NCBI GenBank assembly: GCA_016711705.1
Contig: JADJSK010000012.1
Span: forward strand, 124,001-188,000
DNA: 64,000 bases
Direction: 5' to 3'
From: Candidatus Brachybacter algidus
Lineage (GTDB): Bacteria > Bacteroidota > Bacteroidia > Chitinophagales > Saprospiraceae
Shown: one piece after another, positions 28,283 to 37,729 of the stretch
Layout: each line of letters begins with the position of its first letter
Position numbering within the stretch: position 1 is the first letter of the stretch
Made by a program: the position numbers and the translations under genes
The notes under the pieces: model-generated
The model's database searches: none
Seen by the model: only the letters and a program-made list of their open reading frames with translations
Told to the model about the DNA's origin: nothing

Positions 28283-29341
28283 GTGAAGCCAATAATTAGT
28301 GGAATTCAGCAAATAGGTATCGGAGTTTCGGATGTTCATGAAGCATGGAACTGGTACAATAAGGCATTCGGCATGGATATTCCTGTCTTTGAGGAGGCAG
28401 CTACGGCTAAGTTGATGTTACCTTATACTGGTGGTAAACCACATGATAGGCACGCTATTCTCGCCATGAATCTTCGTGGTGGCGGGGGATTTGAGATTTG
28501 GCAATATACAAGCAGAACGCCACAAGCACCCAAGTTTGAAATTCAACTTGGCGACTTGGGCATCTTCATGGCGAAGATCAAAACTTCCAATATTAAAAAG
28601 GCCTTTACTCACATGATAGATTGTGGTGGAACGCTGCTTTCTGAGATCACAAAATCGGTGAATGGCAAACAACATTTCTATGTGCGTGATCCTTATGGAA
28701 ATCATTTTGAGGTAGTAGAACAAGATGACTGGTTTGGTGGTGGTGACAGCGACTTCGGTGGATGCTGCGGTGTGGTTATTGGTGTGAGTGACATTGAAAA
28801 ATCCAAAATGTACTACAGGACTTTACTCGGATACGACAAGGTAACCGGTGAAACGGAAGTCATGGATACGGAGTGGAAAAATATGCCTGGTGGAGAAAAG
28901 AAGTTCAAAAGAGTGGTCTTGACACACGAAAGTCCTCGGAAAGGTCCGTTTTCAAAACTTTTAGGCGCTTCATCTATAGAACTTGTGCAAGCGCTGGATT
29001 ATGAACCGGAGAAGATTTATGCCAAACGTTTTTGGGGAGATCTTGGATACATACATTTATGTTTTGATATCCAGGGAATGCCGGAGATGAAGCAATTGTG
29101 TGAGCAATTTGGATATCCATTTACGGTGGATAGCAGCGATTCCTTCGATATGGGAGCGGCTGCAGGGCACTTTTCGTATGTAGAAGATCCCGATGGAACA
29201 TTAATAGAATTTGTGGAAACACATAAAATTCCGATTCTCAAAAAGATTGGGTGGTATCTAAATCTGAAAGACAGAGATCCGGAGAAGGCGCTTCCCACTT
29301 GGATGTTGAAGGCGTTGAGGTTTTCTAGGAAGAGGGTGTGA
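28283..29341 (+). CDS. VOC (glyoxalase/dioxygenase) family protein with two domains
   Basis: 352 residues from a GTG start. Two VOC modules are visible: residues about 7-145 (QIGIGVSDVHEAWNWYNKAFG, ending FYVRDPYGNHFEVVE) and about 162-312 (GVVIGVSDIEKSKMYYRTLLG, ending HFSYVEDPDGTLIEFVETHK). A Gly-rich CCG linker separates them. The layout recalls hydroxyphenylpyruvate or extradiol dioxygenases, but the C-terminal signature of HPPD is not seen, so only the superfamily is assigned. It is in a putative operon with spt and the FAD oxidoreductase. Confidence 0.75.
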   Translation: MKPIISGIQQIGIGVSDVHEAWNWYNKAFGMDIPVFEEAATAKLMLPYTGGKPHDRHAILAMNLRGGGGFEIWQYTSRTPQAPKFEIQLGDLGIFMAKIKTSNIKKAFTHMIDCGGTLLSEITKSVNGKQHFYVRDPYGNHFEVVEQDDWFGGGDSDFGGCCGVVIGVSDIEKSKMYYRTLLGYDKVTGETEVMDTEWKNMPGGEKKFKRVVLTHESPRKGPFSKLLGASSIELVQALDYEPEKIYAKRFWGDLGYIHLCFDIQGMPEMKQLCEQFGYPFTVDSSDSFDMGAAAGHFSYVEDPDGTLIEFVETHKIPILKKIGWYLNLKDRDPEKALPTWMLKALRFSRKRV

Positions 29342-29383
29342 GGTCTTTAAATAATAAGTCAAAGACACCCCGGCCCTTGGCCA

Positions 29384-29400
29384 CCCCTCTAAAAGAGGGG
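29384..29400. repeat. GC-rich hairpin in intergenic DNA
   Basis: CCCCTCT and AGAGGGG surround AAA, inside a locally GC-rich insert (CCCCGGCCCTTGGCCACC to GGAAGGGGG) unlike the surrounding AT-rich DNA. It looks like a dispersed palindromic repeat rather than a terminator, because no T-tract follows. Confidence 0.45.
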
Positions 29401-29446
29401 AAGGGGGAAATCTTCCACAACATTATTTTAGGAGTAAAAGGATTTC

Positions 29447-30977
29447 GTGCGGAAGCCAATTAATAAAACAGTAAATATTATCGGTGCCGGAATCGCAGGA
29501 TTATCGGTAGGTTGTTATTTGCAGAAAAATGGTTTTGAGACACAGATCTTTGAAAAACACAATATTCCCGGAGGATTGTGCACTTCCTGGCAGATCGGGG
29601 ATTATACCTTTGATGGATGTGCGCATTGGATACTTGGAACCGGCCCTGGTAGTGCCTTTTATCAAATGTGGTCGGAGGTGATTGACATGGATGAGTTGGT
29701 AGTGGTCAATCATCAATATCGCATAAAGCTGGAGGTAAAAGATCACCTCAATAAGTATGGCGAAAACTCTTTTTATCTGTACAATAATCTTGAGCAGTTA
29801 GAGGAATATATGATCGACCTGGCTCCCGAGGATGAAAAGATGATCAAAGAATTCACAGGTTTGGTTAGAACTTTGCAAAAATTTGATCTTCCTCCGATAG
29901 ACCATGACGATGGTTGGTGGAATAAATTGAAGCGCAATATGGCAAGAGCGAAATATCTCGAATTGTTGTTTCTTTTTATGAAATACAAGGGTCAGACCAA
30001 TTTTACGTTTGCAGACAAACTTAAAAGCCCATTTCTTAAGGAAGTTTTCCAATTACTTTACGACAACGACGAAGTCGATATTATGGTCATCGCTGTGCCC
30101 ATGGCGAGTTATGATCTCGAAAGTGCCGGATATCCCATGGGCGGTTCGCTTGCATTTGCGCAACGTATTGAAAAAAGGTATTTGGAAACGGGCGGAAAAA
30201 TACATTACAAAACGCCTGTTTTGAAAGTTGTGACTGATGATAAATCTGTCACCAGCATTATTGTTCGTAATAATGTAATCTATGAATCTGATTATTTGAT
30301 TTCTGCCGGTGACTGGCACCATACGATATTCGAATTGTTGGCGGGAAAGTTTGCCACGCCACTTCAACTTGATCTAAAGAATCTAAAGAAGTTACAGCCA
30401 TTTTTCTCCTCTATTCAGGCTTCTTTTGGTGTCAATAAAGATCTGACGGGAAGATCACATTTTAGTCGTTTTCCTTTGGAAGAAAATCTTGTCTCGCCAG
30501 ATGGAACAGTGTATGAGCGATTTGAGATCCACAATTATAGCTACGACCCGACAATGGCACCTCCCGGAAAAACCTGTTTGGTAACTAATTTTTATACTTC
30601 TAAGGCCGATTACTGGATCGATCATCGAAAAAAAAACCGGACCGATTATCGTGCATTGAAATCAGAATTCCTGAATAAATGTGCAGCAATAGTTTGTAAA
30701 AACTTGACTTGCTGCCGGAAGATATAGAAGTTATGGATCTTTCCACTCCTGCGACATTCCATCGTTACACAGGCAATTGGAAAGGCAGCACTCAGGGCTG
30801 GCTTGCCGGCAAAAACCTTTAGCTCCTTCGCCTGTAAAACTACGAGTTCCCGGCCTCGATAATATGTTTCTCTGCAGTCACTGGAATCAACCCGGTGGTG
30901 GACTCCCGATCGCGATCAAGACGGGGAGGGATCTGGCGATGTTGTTGTGTAAGGAGAATGGGGTGAGGTTTAAGTAG
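29447..30977 (+). CDS. FAD-dependent phytoene desaturase/retinol-saturase-like oxidoreductase (two frameshifts)
   Basis: The start is GTG after AGGAG. The N-terminus has the dinucleotide fold VNIIGAGIAGLSVGCYLQKNG with FEKHNIPGGLCTSW, typical of CrtI-type desaturases/isomerases. The first frame stops after CCRKI, but the other frames continue the family: LLPEDIEVMDLSTPATFHRYTGNWKGS, then LAPSPVKLRVPGLDNMFLCSH and a C-terminal FAD motif QPGGGLPIAIKTGRDLA. One lost A in the A5 run at 30698-30702 and one lost T at 30818-30820 restore a 510-residue protein. It acts probably on lipids or isoprenoids; the substrate is unknown. Confidence 0.82.
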
Positions 30978-31057
30978 GTAAATTAGTGCCAAAGCCGCAA
31001 AAACATTTATCAGCATAAAAAGGTTGTATCTTTAGCTTTATTAAATAGATTTTATAA

Positions 31058-31291
31058 ATGAATGCTCAAATATTGGAAAAAAAAATAGAACTTATTCAGT
31101 GGTTAACAACATTGGAGGACAAGGCGATAATTGAAAAACTTGTAAAATTAAGACAAGAAGAAACCAAAGACTGGTGGAGTTCTATATCAACTAATGAGCA
31201 AGAATCAATAGAGAAAGGCATATCAGATGCTGAAGACGGAAAAATAATGCCACATGCTGACGTAAGAAATCTGTATGAAAATTGGATATAG
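31058..31291 (+). CDS. antitoxin of a ParE/RelE-type module
   Basis: 77 residues with an acidic, helical profile: LEKKIELIQWLTTLEDKAIIEKLVKLRQ, then WWSSISTNEQESIEKGISDAEDGKIMPH. The last segment is the usual toxin-binding tail of the addiction-module component family in this phylum. It overlaps the toxin start by 17 bases, which argues for coupled translation. Its identity is from context and pattern. Confidence 0.8.
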   Translation: MNAQILEKKIELIQWLTTLEDKAIIEKLVKLRQEETKDWWSSISTNEQESIEKGISDAEDGKIMPHADVRNLYENWI

Positions 31292-31571
31292 AATTTATTG
31301 GACGAACAATGCATTGGCAGAACTTGCGGCAACAATAACTTATCTAAAAGAGAATTTTTCAGACAAAGAACTTCGAAAACTTGCCTTTAAGATTGAATCA
31401 ACTATCCAGTTAATATCAATTAACCCAAATGTTTTCCCAAAATCCGAAATTAAGGATATATACAGAGTTGTTATTTTTAAATATAATACGATGTATTACA
31501 GAAATTTTTTTCGAATAGACAAGACCCAACTCGTAAGAAAATTTGATGAGCGGTATTCTCCGGATAAATAA
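31275..31571 (+). CDS. ParE/RelE-fold toxin
   Basis: 98 residues. The start YRIYWTNNALAELAATITYLKENFSDKEL and the middle ESTIQLISINPNVFPKSE, followed by YRVVIFKYNTMYYRNF, match RelE/ParE toxins of Bacteroidota. ParE types poison gyrase and RelE types cut mRNA; which one applies cannot be told. It follows its antitoxin with overlap and is followed 7 bases later by a HigA-like gene. Confidence 0.85.
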   Translation: MKIGYRIYWTNNALAELAATITYLKENFSDKELRKLAFKIESTIQLISINPNVFPKSEIKDIYRVVIFKYNTMYYRNFFRIDKTQLVRKFDERYSPDK

Positions 31572-31578
31572 ATAGGCT

Positions 31579-31932
31579 ATGAAATGGAAAGTCCTAAAAA
31601 CGGAAGAAGATTATAATAAAGCAAGTGCAAGGTTAATGGATATTTTCCAGGCGGAGCCTGACACGCTCGAGGGAAATGAACTTGAGTTGCTGATACTTTT
31701 GGTAAAGGATTATGATGAGCGGTATTATCCGCTTCCGCAAGTTGACATTCTTGAAGTCATAAAGGAAAAAATGGCGGAACGAGGTCTAAAAAACAAAGAC
31801 CTTGAATCCGTTATTGGCAGCAAAGGATATGTATCTTCAATCTTGTCCGGACGCAGAGAAATCACACTGAAAATGGCGAAAAAATTAAAGGTGTTTTTCC
31901 AAATACCTGCAGAATTATTTTTGCAAACCTAA
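31579..31932 (+). CDS. HigA-like HTH antitoxin without adjacent HigB
   Basis: 117 residues with the HigA N-terminal pattern EDYNKASARLMDIF, ELELLILLVKDYDERYYPLP, and a C-terminal XRE helix-turn-helix (KNKDLESVIGSKGYVSSILSGRREITLKMAKKL). HigA normally pairs with HigB, but the toxin upstream is RelE/ParE-like. So this is either an orphan antitoxin or a third regulator component of the module. Confidence 0.82.
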   Translation: MKWKVLKTEEDYNKASARLMDIFQAEPDTLEGNELELLILLVKDYDERYYPLPQVDILEVIKEKMAERGLKNKDLESVIGSKGYVSSILSGRREITLKMAKKLKVFFQIPAELFLQT

Positions 31933-31939
31933 ATCAATT

Positions 31940-32101
31940 ATGATACAATTCGAACAAGAATACAACACCACTGTAGAAAGAATGGAAAAGCTTTTACAAG
32001 ATTCTAATAACATCGAAAATCACGATTCAAAAGGGTTTATAGAATTAAATCTTTTGTCTGATTTGGTTGCGGACTATGAGATGTATCATCCTGTCAAATA
32101 A
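31940..32101 (+). CDS. HTH-less HigA-domain microprotein, 53 residues
   Basis: A short frame just 7 bases after the HigA-like gene: MIQFEQEYNTTVERMEKLLQ, then GFIELNLLSDLVADYEMYHP. The second segment aligns with the N-terminal dimerisation part of the preceding antitoxin (ELELLILLVKDYDERYYPLP). There is no helix-turn-helix and the frame stops cleanly. A clear homologue of similar size occurs at 49298-49474. It may be a truncated duplicate, or a small partner that forms heterodimers with HigA. Confidence 0.6.
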   Translation: MIQFEQEYNTTVERMEKLLQDSNNIENHDSKGFIELNLLSDLVADYEMYHPVK

Positions 32102-32205
32102 ATCAACTATGGAATATGGAAATATGATATTCCACCCTTCCTGAAAACTAAAGCGCTGCTCGAATATTAAGATTCAATTTTTACATCAAAATGTCACCGC
32201 CTTCG

Positions 32206-32300
32206 GGGTTCTGTTCTCCAGATCACCCTTAAACTATAAAAATGCCAACCTTTCAGGTTTATTAATTTTTGAAGAGAAATTCAAAAGGACGCCAGAACCC
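32206..32300. repeat. fold-back element with inner hairpin (REP-like)
   Basis: GGGTTCTG (32206-32213) and CAGAACCC (32293-32300) enclose the hairpin AACCTTTCAGGTT (32247-32259). The inner hairpin has the same TTC loop as the GCCCTTTCAGGGC hairpins beside the RAYT gene. It is a possible diverged, dispersed copy. Confidence 0.5.
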
Positions 32301-32371
32301 ACCATAGTTGCGACTTCATTAATTCTTGAATATCACTGTTCATTTATATAAAGCCGGACTTTGCTTTTAAG

Positions 32372-32415
32372 TTATCCATTGATAATGGATAACATCTTCC
32401 ATTATCAATGGATAA
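32372..32415. promoter_or_regulatory. double palindrome, operator-like, upstream of GH97
   Basis: TTATCCATTGATAATGGA at 32372-32389 is repeated as its exact reverse complement at 32398-32415. Each arm is itself largely palindromic (ATCCATT/AATGGAT). It lies 60-104 bases before the GH97 start, a good place for a dimeric or tetrameric regulator site; a leader-RNA cruciform is the alternative. Confidence 0.6.
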
Positions 32416-32475
32416 AAACTAAATCCCCTGCAATTATAGAAAAGGTTATTTTTAAACTTCCAAAATCAATGTATA

Positions 32476-34680
32476 ATGAAAAGTGTTTTTTCTCTGTTTT
32501 TCCTTCTGTGTCTTTTTGTAACCTTAAATAGTCAGACATTATCTTCTCCTTCCGGACAAGTAAGTATGAATTTTAAATTACTTAGCAATGGTGTGCCATC
32601 ATATGAAGTAAGTTATAAAAACAAAGCCGTCATCAAAACGAGTACTTTGGGTCTCGAACTCATGGGTAATGTCGGAAAAAATGAATTCAGCACGGAAGTA
32701 AAAAAAGACAACGGAGAAAAAGAGAAAAACTCACTTCTGAGCAATTTTGAGATCGTCAATACAGTCAAATCGAGCTTTGATGAAACGTGGCAGCCGGTAT
32801 GGGGAGAGACCAAAGACATTCGCAATCACTATAACGAAATGGCTCTAACACTTCGTCAAACCACCACTGACAGAACCATAATTCTCCGATTCAGAGCTTT
32901 TGATGAAGGTGTCGGATTCAGATATGAATTTCCGCTTCAGAAAAACCTCACGTATTTTACCATCAAGGAAGAACACACACAGTTTGCGATGGCAGGAGAC
33001 CACACTGCCTTTTGGATTCCCGGCGATTATGACAGTCAGGAATATGATTTTACGACTTCAAAATTGTCTGAGATACGAGGACAGATGTCCAAGGCTTTTA
33101 CGCCAAATGCCTCACAGACTTCTTTTTCACCTACCGGAGTGCAAACTTCGCTGATGATGAAGACAGCTGATGGATTATATCTCAATCTGCATGAAGCCGC
33201 TTTGATCAATTATGCATGTATGCACTTGAATCTAGATGATAAAAACATGGTCTTCGAATCCTGGCTCACCCCGGATGCAAACGGCACCAAAGGACACATG
33301 CAGACACCTTGTCAGTCACCATGGCGCACCATCATGGTAAGTGATGATGCACGAGACATTCTTGCTTCAAAGATGACGCTCAATCTCAATGACCCTTGTA
33401 AAATTAAAGATCCTTCGTGGATCAAACCTGTTAAATACATCGGCGTTTGGTGGGAAATGATCACAGGCAAGAGCGAGTGGTCATATACTTATGATGCTCC
33501 GAGTATAAAGTTGGGAGTGACAGACTATACAAAGTTAAAGCCTCATGGTAAACACGGCGCAAATACTGAAAAAGTAAAAAAATACATAGATTTCGCGTCC
33601 AAAAATGGTTTCGATGCAGTCCTGGTAGAAGGATGGAATATTGGTTGGGAGGATTGGTTTGGCAATGCGAAAGACCACGTATTTGATTTCGTTACGCCAT
33701 ATCCGGATTTTAATGTAGACGAAATACAGGCATATGCAAAGAGCAAAAATGTTAAGATGGTCATGCATCATGAGTCCTCTTCTTCTGTGCGTAATTATGA
33801 ACGATATCTTGATACGGCATACACCTTTATGAAAGAACACGGTTATAATGCGGTCAAAAGCGGTTATGTCGGTGATATCCTGCCTATTGGAGAATATCAC
33901 TACAGTCAATGGACCAACAATCACTATCAATATGCCATAGAAAAAGCTGCCGAATACAAAATTATGGTCAATGCACATGAAGCAGTCCGGCCTACAGGCA
34001 TCTGCCGTACCTGGCCCAATCTCATTGGCAATGAATCTGCAAGAGGCACGGAATATCAGGCTTTTGGTGGGAGCAAACCTAACCATGTGACTATACTGCC
34101 ATTTACACGATTGTTGGGTGGTCCGATGGATTATACGCCGGGCATCTTCGAAATGGATATTTCAAAACTGAATCCAAACAATAAATCTTGGGTCAACAGT
34201 ACCATAGCCAACCAACTTGCCTTGTATGTGACGATGTACAGCCCACTTCAAATGGCTGCCGACTTACCTGAAAATTACGAGCGTTTTCCTGATGCATTTC
34301 AGTTTATCAAAGACGTCGCTATCGACTGGGATGAAACCAAATACCTTGAAGCTGAGCCAGGCCAATTCATTACAATCGCAAGAAAAGCCAAGGGCAAAGG
34401 CAACTGGTTTGTCGGTAATGTAGCCGGAAATGATGGCCACACCAGCCAACTCACATTTGACTTCCTGGATGCCGGCAAAACGTATATTGCAACCGTTTAT
34501 TCCGACACTCCGGAGACCAATTACAAAACTAATCCGCAAGCCTATTCCATTCAGAAAGGTGTCGTAGATAGCAAGACTAAATTGACATTGAAGTCTGTTC
34601 CGGCTGGTGGTTATGCGATATCAGTTATCGAGGCAGATAAAGATGCTGTGAAGGGAATGAAGAGGTTGGGGAAGAAGTAG
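32476..34680 (+). CDS. glycoside hydrolase family 97 (SusB-like alpha-glucosidase)
   Basis: 734 residues, normal for GH97. It has a signal peptide (1-19), an N-terminal beta-sandwich, a (beta/alpha)8 barrel and a C-terminal sheet. Glu433 (HHESSS), Glu502 (AHEAVRP) and Glu526 (SARGTEY) keep the 69- and 24-residue spacing of the inverting-type catalytic glutamates known in Bacteroides SusB (Glu439, Glu508, Glu532). This places it in the inverting subgroup acting on alpha-glucosides; periplasmic location is inferred. No SusC/SusD pair is in the window. An operator-like palindrome lies upstream. Confidence 0.93.
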   Translation: MKSVFSLFFLLCLFVTLNSQTLSSPSGQVSMNFKLLSNGVPSYEVSYKNKAVIKTSTLGLELMGNVGKNEFSTEVKKDNGEKEKNSLLSNFEIVNTVKSSFDETWQPVWGETKDIRNHYNEMALTLRQTTTDRTIILRFRAFDEGVGFRYEFPLQKNLTYFTIKEEHTQFAMAGDHTAFWIPGDYDSQEYDFTTSKLSEIRGQMSKAFTPNASQTSFSPTGVQTSLMMKTADGLYLNLHEAALINYACMHLNLDDKNMVFESWLTPDANGTKGHMQTPCQSPWRTIMVSDDARDILASKMTLNLNDPCKIKDPSWIKPVKYIGVWWEMITGKSEWSYTYDAPSIKLGVTDYTKLKPHGKHGANTEKVKKYIDFASKNGFDAVLVEGWNIGWEDWFGNAKDHVFDFVTPYPDFNVDEIQAYAKSKNVKMVMHHESSSSVRNYERYLDTAYTFMKEHGYNAVKSGYVGDILPIGEYHYSQWTNNHYQYAIEKAAEYKIMVNAHEAVRPTGICRTWPNLIGNESARGTEYQAFGGSKPNHVTILPFTRLLGGPMDYTPGIFEMDISKLNPNNKSWVNSTIANQLALYVTMYSPLQMAADLPENYERFPDAFQFIKDVAIDWDETKYLEAEPGQFITIARKAKGKGNWFVGNVAGNDGHTSQLTFDFLDAGKTYIATVYSDTPETNYKTNPQAYSIQKGVVDSKTKLTLKSVPAGGYAISVIEADKDAVKGMKRLGKK

Positions 34681-35000
34681 AATTAATCCATTTTGATGCT
34701 TTTGAAAGGTTCTTTAAATTCTTAAAATCTAAGTTTTGTTAATTTAGATTAATTTAAAGCATTAAGGAATTAAGTGCCATTAAGTCTGTATTTTTTTCTG
34801 TCAGAAATAATAGCCAAACTATCTATAAACTGCCACCAATTTCCAATTGGTACACCCTCGAGACCTATTAAACATATCCGAACGCTCCCTGTCCGATATC
34901 GCACACTATTATATATTATTAAATATATAATCTACTGACTATCTGATATTTATTTTGTGGCACAGACCTTGATAACTAATTTATCAAATACATTCCACCA
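34681..35000. other. AT-rich intergenic region
   Basis: No coding frame or strong hairpin. Runs such as TTAATTTAGATTAATTTAAAG are simple AT sequence. It presumably contains the promoter for the export operon, but no box is convincing. Confidence 0.4.
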
Positions 35001-35053
35001 ATGGATACAGTGATAGCAAGTCTGACCAACAAAAGAAAAAGAATAAAAACCTA

Positions 35054-36253
35054 ATGAAATGGGTGGCCGTCATTTTATTAGCAGCCATATTATTTTTTGT
35101 GCTTCGCAATCAACTAAAAAGAAAAGCTGACGAAGGCAAATTCCTCATCTCAACAGTAGAAATGGGAGATATCCAAAATACCATTTCGGCAACAGGTTTA
35201 GTCATTCCCTCCTACGAACGTGTCATCAATGCCCCGGTCAATACAGAAATAAAAAATGTAAAACTCAAGCGTGGCGATGAAGTCAGAATCGGCTCACTGA
35301 TCATGGAACTCGATCGAGCCTACACAATACTTGAATACGAAAAATTAAAAGACGAACTAGATCTCAAACGAAACAGCATCAATAGGCTAAAACTCGAATT
35401 CGACAAAGACCTGGTGGATATTGATCTAAAGCAGCAACTCAAAGGCCTTCAACTATCTGAACTGGAAGCTGAGATCAAAGATCAAAAGAAACTCAATAAG
35501 GTAGGAGGCGCCACCAATGAAGAAGTTGAAAAAGCAGAATTAAATTTAAAACAAGCTGCCATTGAGAAGAAAATGTTACTCAATGAATTAAAATTCAAGC
35601 AACAAGCGAATGTTCCTGATAAGAAGAACCTTGAATTAGAATTTCAAATTCAAGCAAAACGTCTCGCAGAATTGAGAAAAAAATTAAATGAAACCTCCGT
35701 TTACGCGCCTTCTGATGGTGTCATCACCTGGATCAACGAAGACATCGGCAAGACGGTCAATGTTGGAGAACCTTTGGTTAAAATAGCCGATTTGAAATCA
35801 TTCAGAATAGAAGCTTCAAGCTCTGACCGCAATAGTGATCACATTAAAGTAGGTGCCATAGTAAATGTTCGGATAAACAATACGACTCTGACTGGCACTA
35901 TTAGCTCCGTACTTCCGGCGGTTGAAAATAATACTATAAAATTCTTGGTTGAATTAGATAAGACAGATTCTAAATTATTAAAACCTAATCTTAAGGTGGA
36001 AATATTCATAGTGTCAGATAAAAAATCCAATGTGCTTCGCATTCAAAATGGTGAAGCATTCAATGGCGCTAAGACACAAGATGTCTTCGTCGTGCAAGGA
36101 GATAAAGCGGTGAAAAGAACAATAGAAAAGGGATTGAGTAGCACAGATTATGTCGAGATTTTGTCCGGTGTAAAGACTGGTGAAAAGATCATTATTTCTG
36201 AAACCGAAGAATACAAAAATATGAATGAATTCATTTTAAATAAAAAGAATTAA
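35054..36253 (+). CDS. HlyD/MacA-type periplasmic adaptor subunit
   Basis: 399 residues with one N-terminal membrane helix (VAVILLAAILFFVL), a lipoyl half (ISATGLVIPSYERVINAPV, KLKRGDEVRIGSLIMELD), a coiled coil (about residues 110-220), the second lipoyl half (VYAPSDGVITWINEDIGKTVNVGEPLVKIADL) and beta-barrel domains. The A of the ATG overlaps the stop of a 17-codon frame starting at 35001 (TAATG). One missing C would instead fuse the two (MDTVIASLTNKRKRIKT then MKW), so the true start may be 35001. It leads the export operon and would link the inner-membrane permeases to the TolC-like channel. Confidence 0.9.
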   Translation: MKWVAVILLAAILFFVLRNQLKRKADEGKFLISTVEMGDIQNTISATGLVIPSYERVINAPVNTEIKNVKLKRGDEVRIGSLIMELDRAYTILEYEKLKDELDLKRNSINRLKLEFDKDLVDIDLKQQLKGLQLSELEAEIKDQKKLNKVGGATNEEVEKAELNLKQAAIEKKMLLNELKFKQQANVPDKKNLELEFQIQAKRLAELRKKLNETSVYAPSDGVITWINEDIGKTVNVGEPLVKIADLKSFRIEASSSDRNSDHIKVGAIVNVRINNTTLTGTISSVLPAVENNTIKFLVELDKTDSKLLKPNLKVEIFIVSDKKSNVLRIQNGEAFNGAKTQDVFVVQGDKAVKRTIEKGLSSTDYVEILSGVKTGEKIIISETEEYKNMNEFILNKKN

Positions 36254-36254
36254 G

Positions 36255-37699
36255 ATGAACAAATCAATTAAATTAATAATTATTTTTCTGTCAATTAATT
36301 CTATTGTATTTGGACAAAATACGATGACGCTCGAGGAGGTGATCAATAGTTATTTTGAAAGAACCAATGCAGCAAAAATTAATACAATAGATAAAAATAT
36401 TGCTACTTCGAATTTCCTCTTGTATAAGGCCGGAATGAAACCACAAGTTTCTTTGAATTTTCAGGTTCCTAATTATTCCAAGACTTCTGTACAGATCGTT
36501 CAGCCAAATGGTTCAATCGCTTTTCAGTCTATTTCGCAAAATAACTCATTAGTCGGCCTGCAATTGGAGCAAGCAATTCCATGGACTGGAGGTACATTCT
36601 TTGCGCTGTCTGAATTGAGGAGATTTGATGACTTCAGCACAGATTTTAATTCGTATAATGGTATACCGATCCGTCTGGGAATCAATATTCCAGTACTTGG
36701 TTTTAATCCATATAAATGGGATAAATTAATTCAACCATTAGAATTAAATGCAGCTATTTCCACTTACACTTTCGAAAGGGAGAATATCAAAAGCAATATT
36801 GTACAATTGTATTTCGACGTTCTCATCGCCCAGACAGCCAAGCAGATTGCTATCACTAACAAAATATCCCACATAAGGCTGGATACAATAGCTATTGAAA
36901 AATTTGAATTGGGGAAAATATCCAGAGAGGAAAAGTTACAAATAGAAACCGGCCTGGAGAATTCAGAAATCGTTTTAAAACAATACCAATATGACGAAGT
37001 CACATCGTTCAATAGTTTAAATTCTTACCTGAATGGCGCACAATTGGACTCGACAATTAAATTCGTAATTCCCGCAATTTTAATACCTGCCAAAATTAAT
37101 GATCAAGAAATAATTGCATTGGCAACAAGAAATTACCCTCAATTACTCCGAAATAAAATAAATATATTGGAAGCACAACGCAACATCGCAAGGACTAAAA
37201 CTGATTACGGCATCCGTGCCAATCTATACGGCAGTTTTGGTTGGGCAAGAGGTTCACAGCAGATCAAAGATATCTATACTCAGCCTTTTGTGGAGGAGCA
37301 GCTGAGCCTTACTGTTGCAATACCAATTGTAAACTGGGGCAGCGCGAGACAAGCCAATTCGATCGCAAAAAATCAACTGGAAAGGGCCAAATTAATGGAT
37401 TCACAGGAGAAGCAGATTTTATCAACAACATACGAACCGAAATTACCTTCCTGAATCATTCACAACAACGAATAATTTCTTTGAATGAAATTCAACAAAA
37501 GTCTGAAGAGCGATACAATATCTCAAATGAACGATATTTATTAGGCAAGATAAGCCTTACTGATCTCAACCTTGCACAACAAGAGAAGGATCAGATGAAG
37601 ATGGCTTATATCATGGCATTGAGAGATTATTGGGTCAGCCTTTACGAACTTAGAAAACTGACGGGATATGACTTTATCAACAATTCTCCTATTAAATAA
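36255..37699 (+). CDS. TolC-like outer-membrane efflux protein (frameshifted)
   Basis: The gene starts 2 bases after the adaptor stop. It has a signal peptide ending IVFGQ and helical OEP repeats (EVINSYFERTNAAKIN to AQRNIARTKTDYGIRANLYGSFGWA). The first frame ends after TTYEPKLPS, but the next frame continues DFINNIRTEITFLNHSQQ to YELRKLTGYDF. A single lost G near 37415 gives a 481-residue protein. It would form the outer-membrane channel of the tripartite exporter. Confidence 0.88.
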
Positions 37700-37729
37700 A
37701 TAACAATTAATAACTAATAATTAAAATAT

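Noticed and set aside
30777..30977. Separate small gene after the FAD oxidoreductase
   Set aside because: Its sequence is the conserved FAD-motif C-terminus of the upstream protein in a shifted frame.
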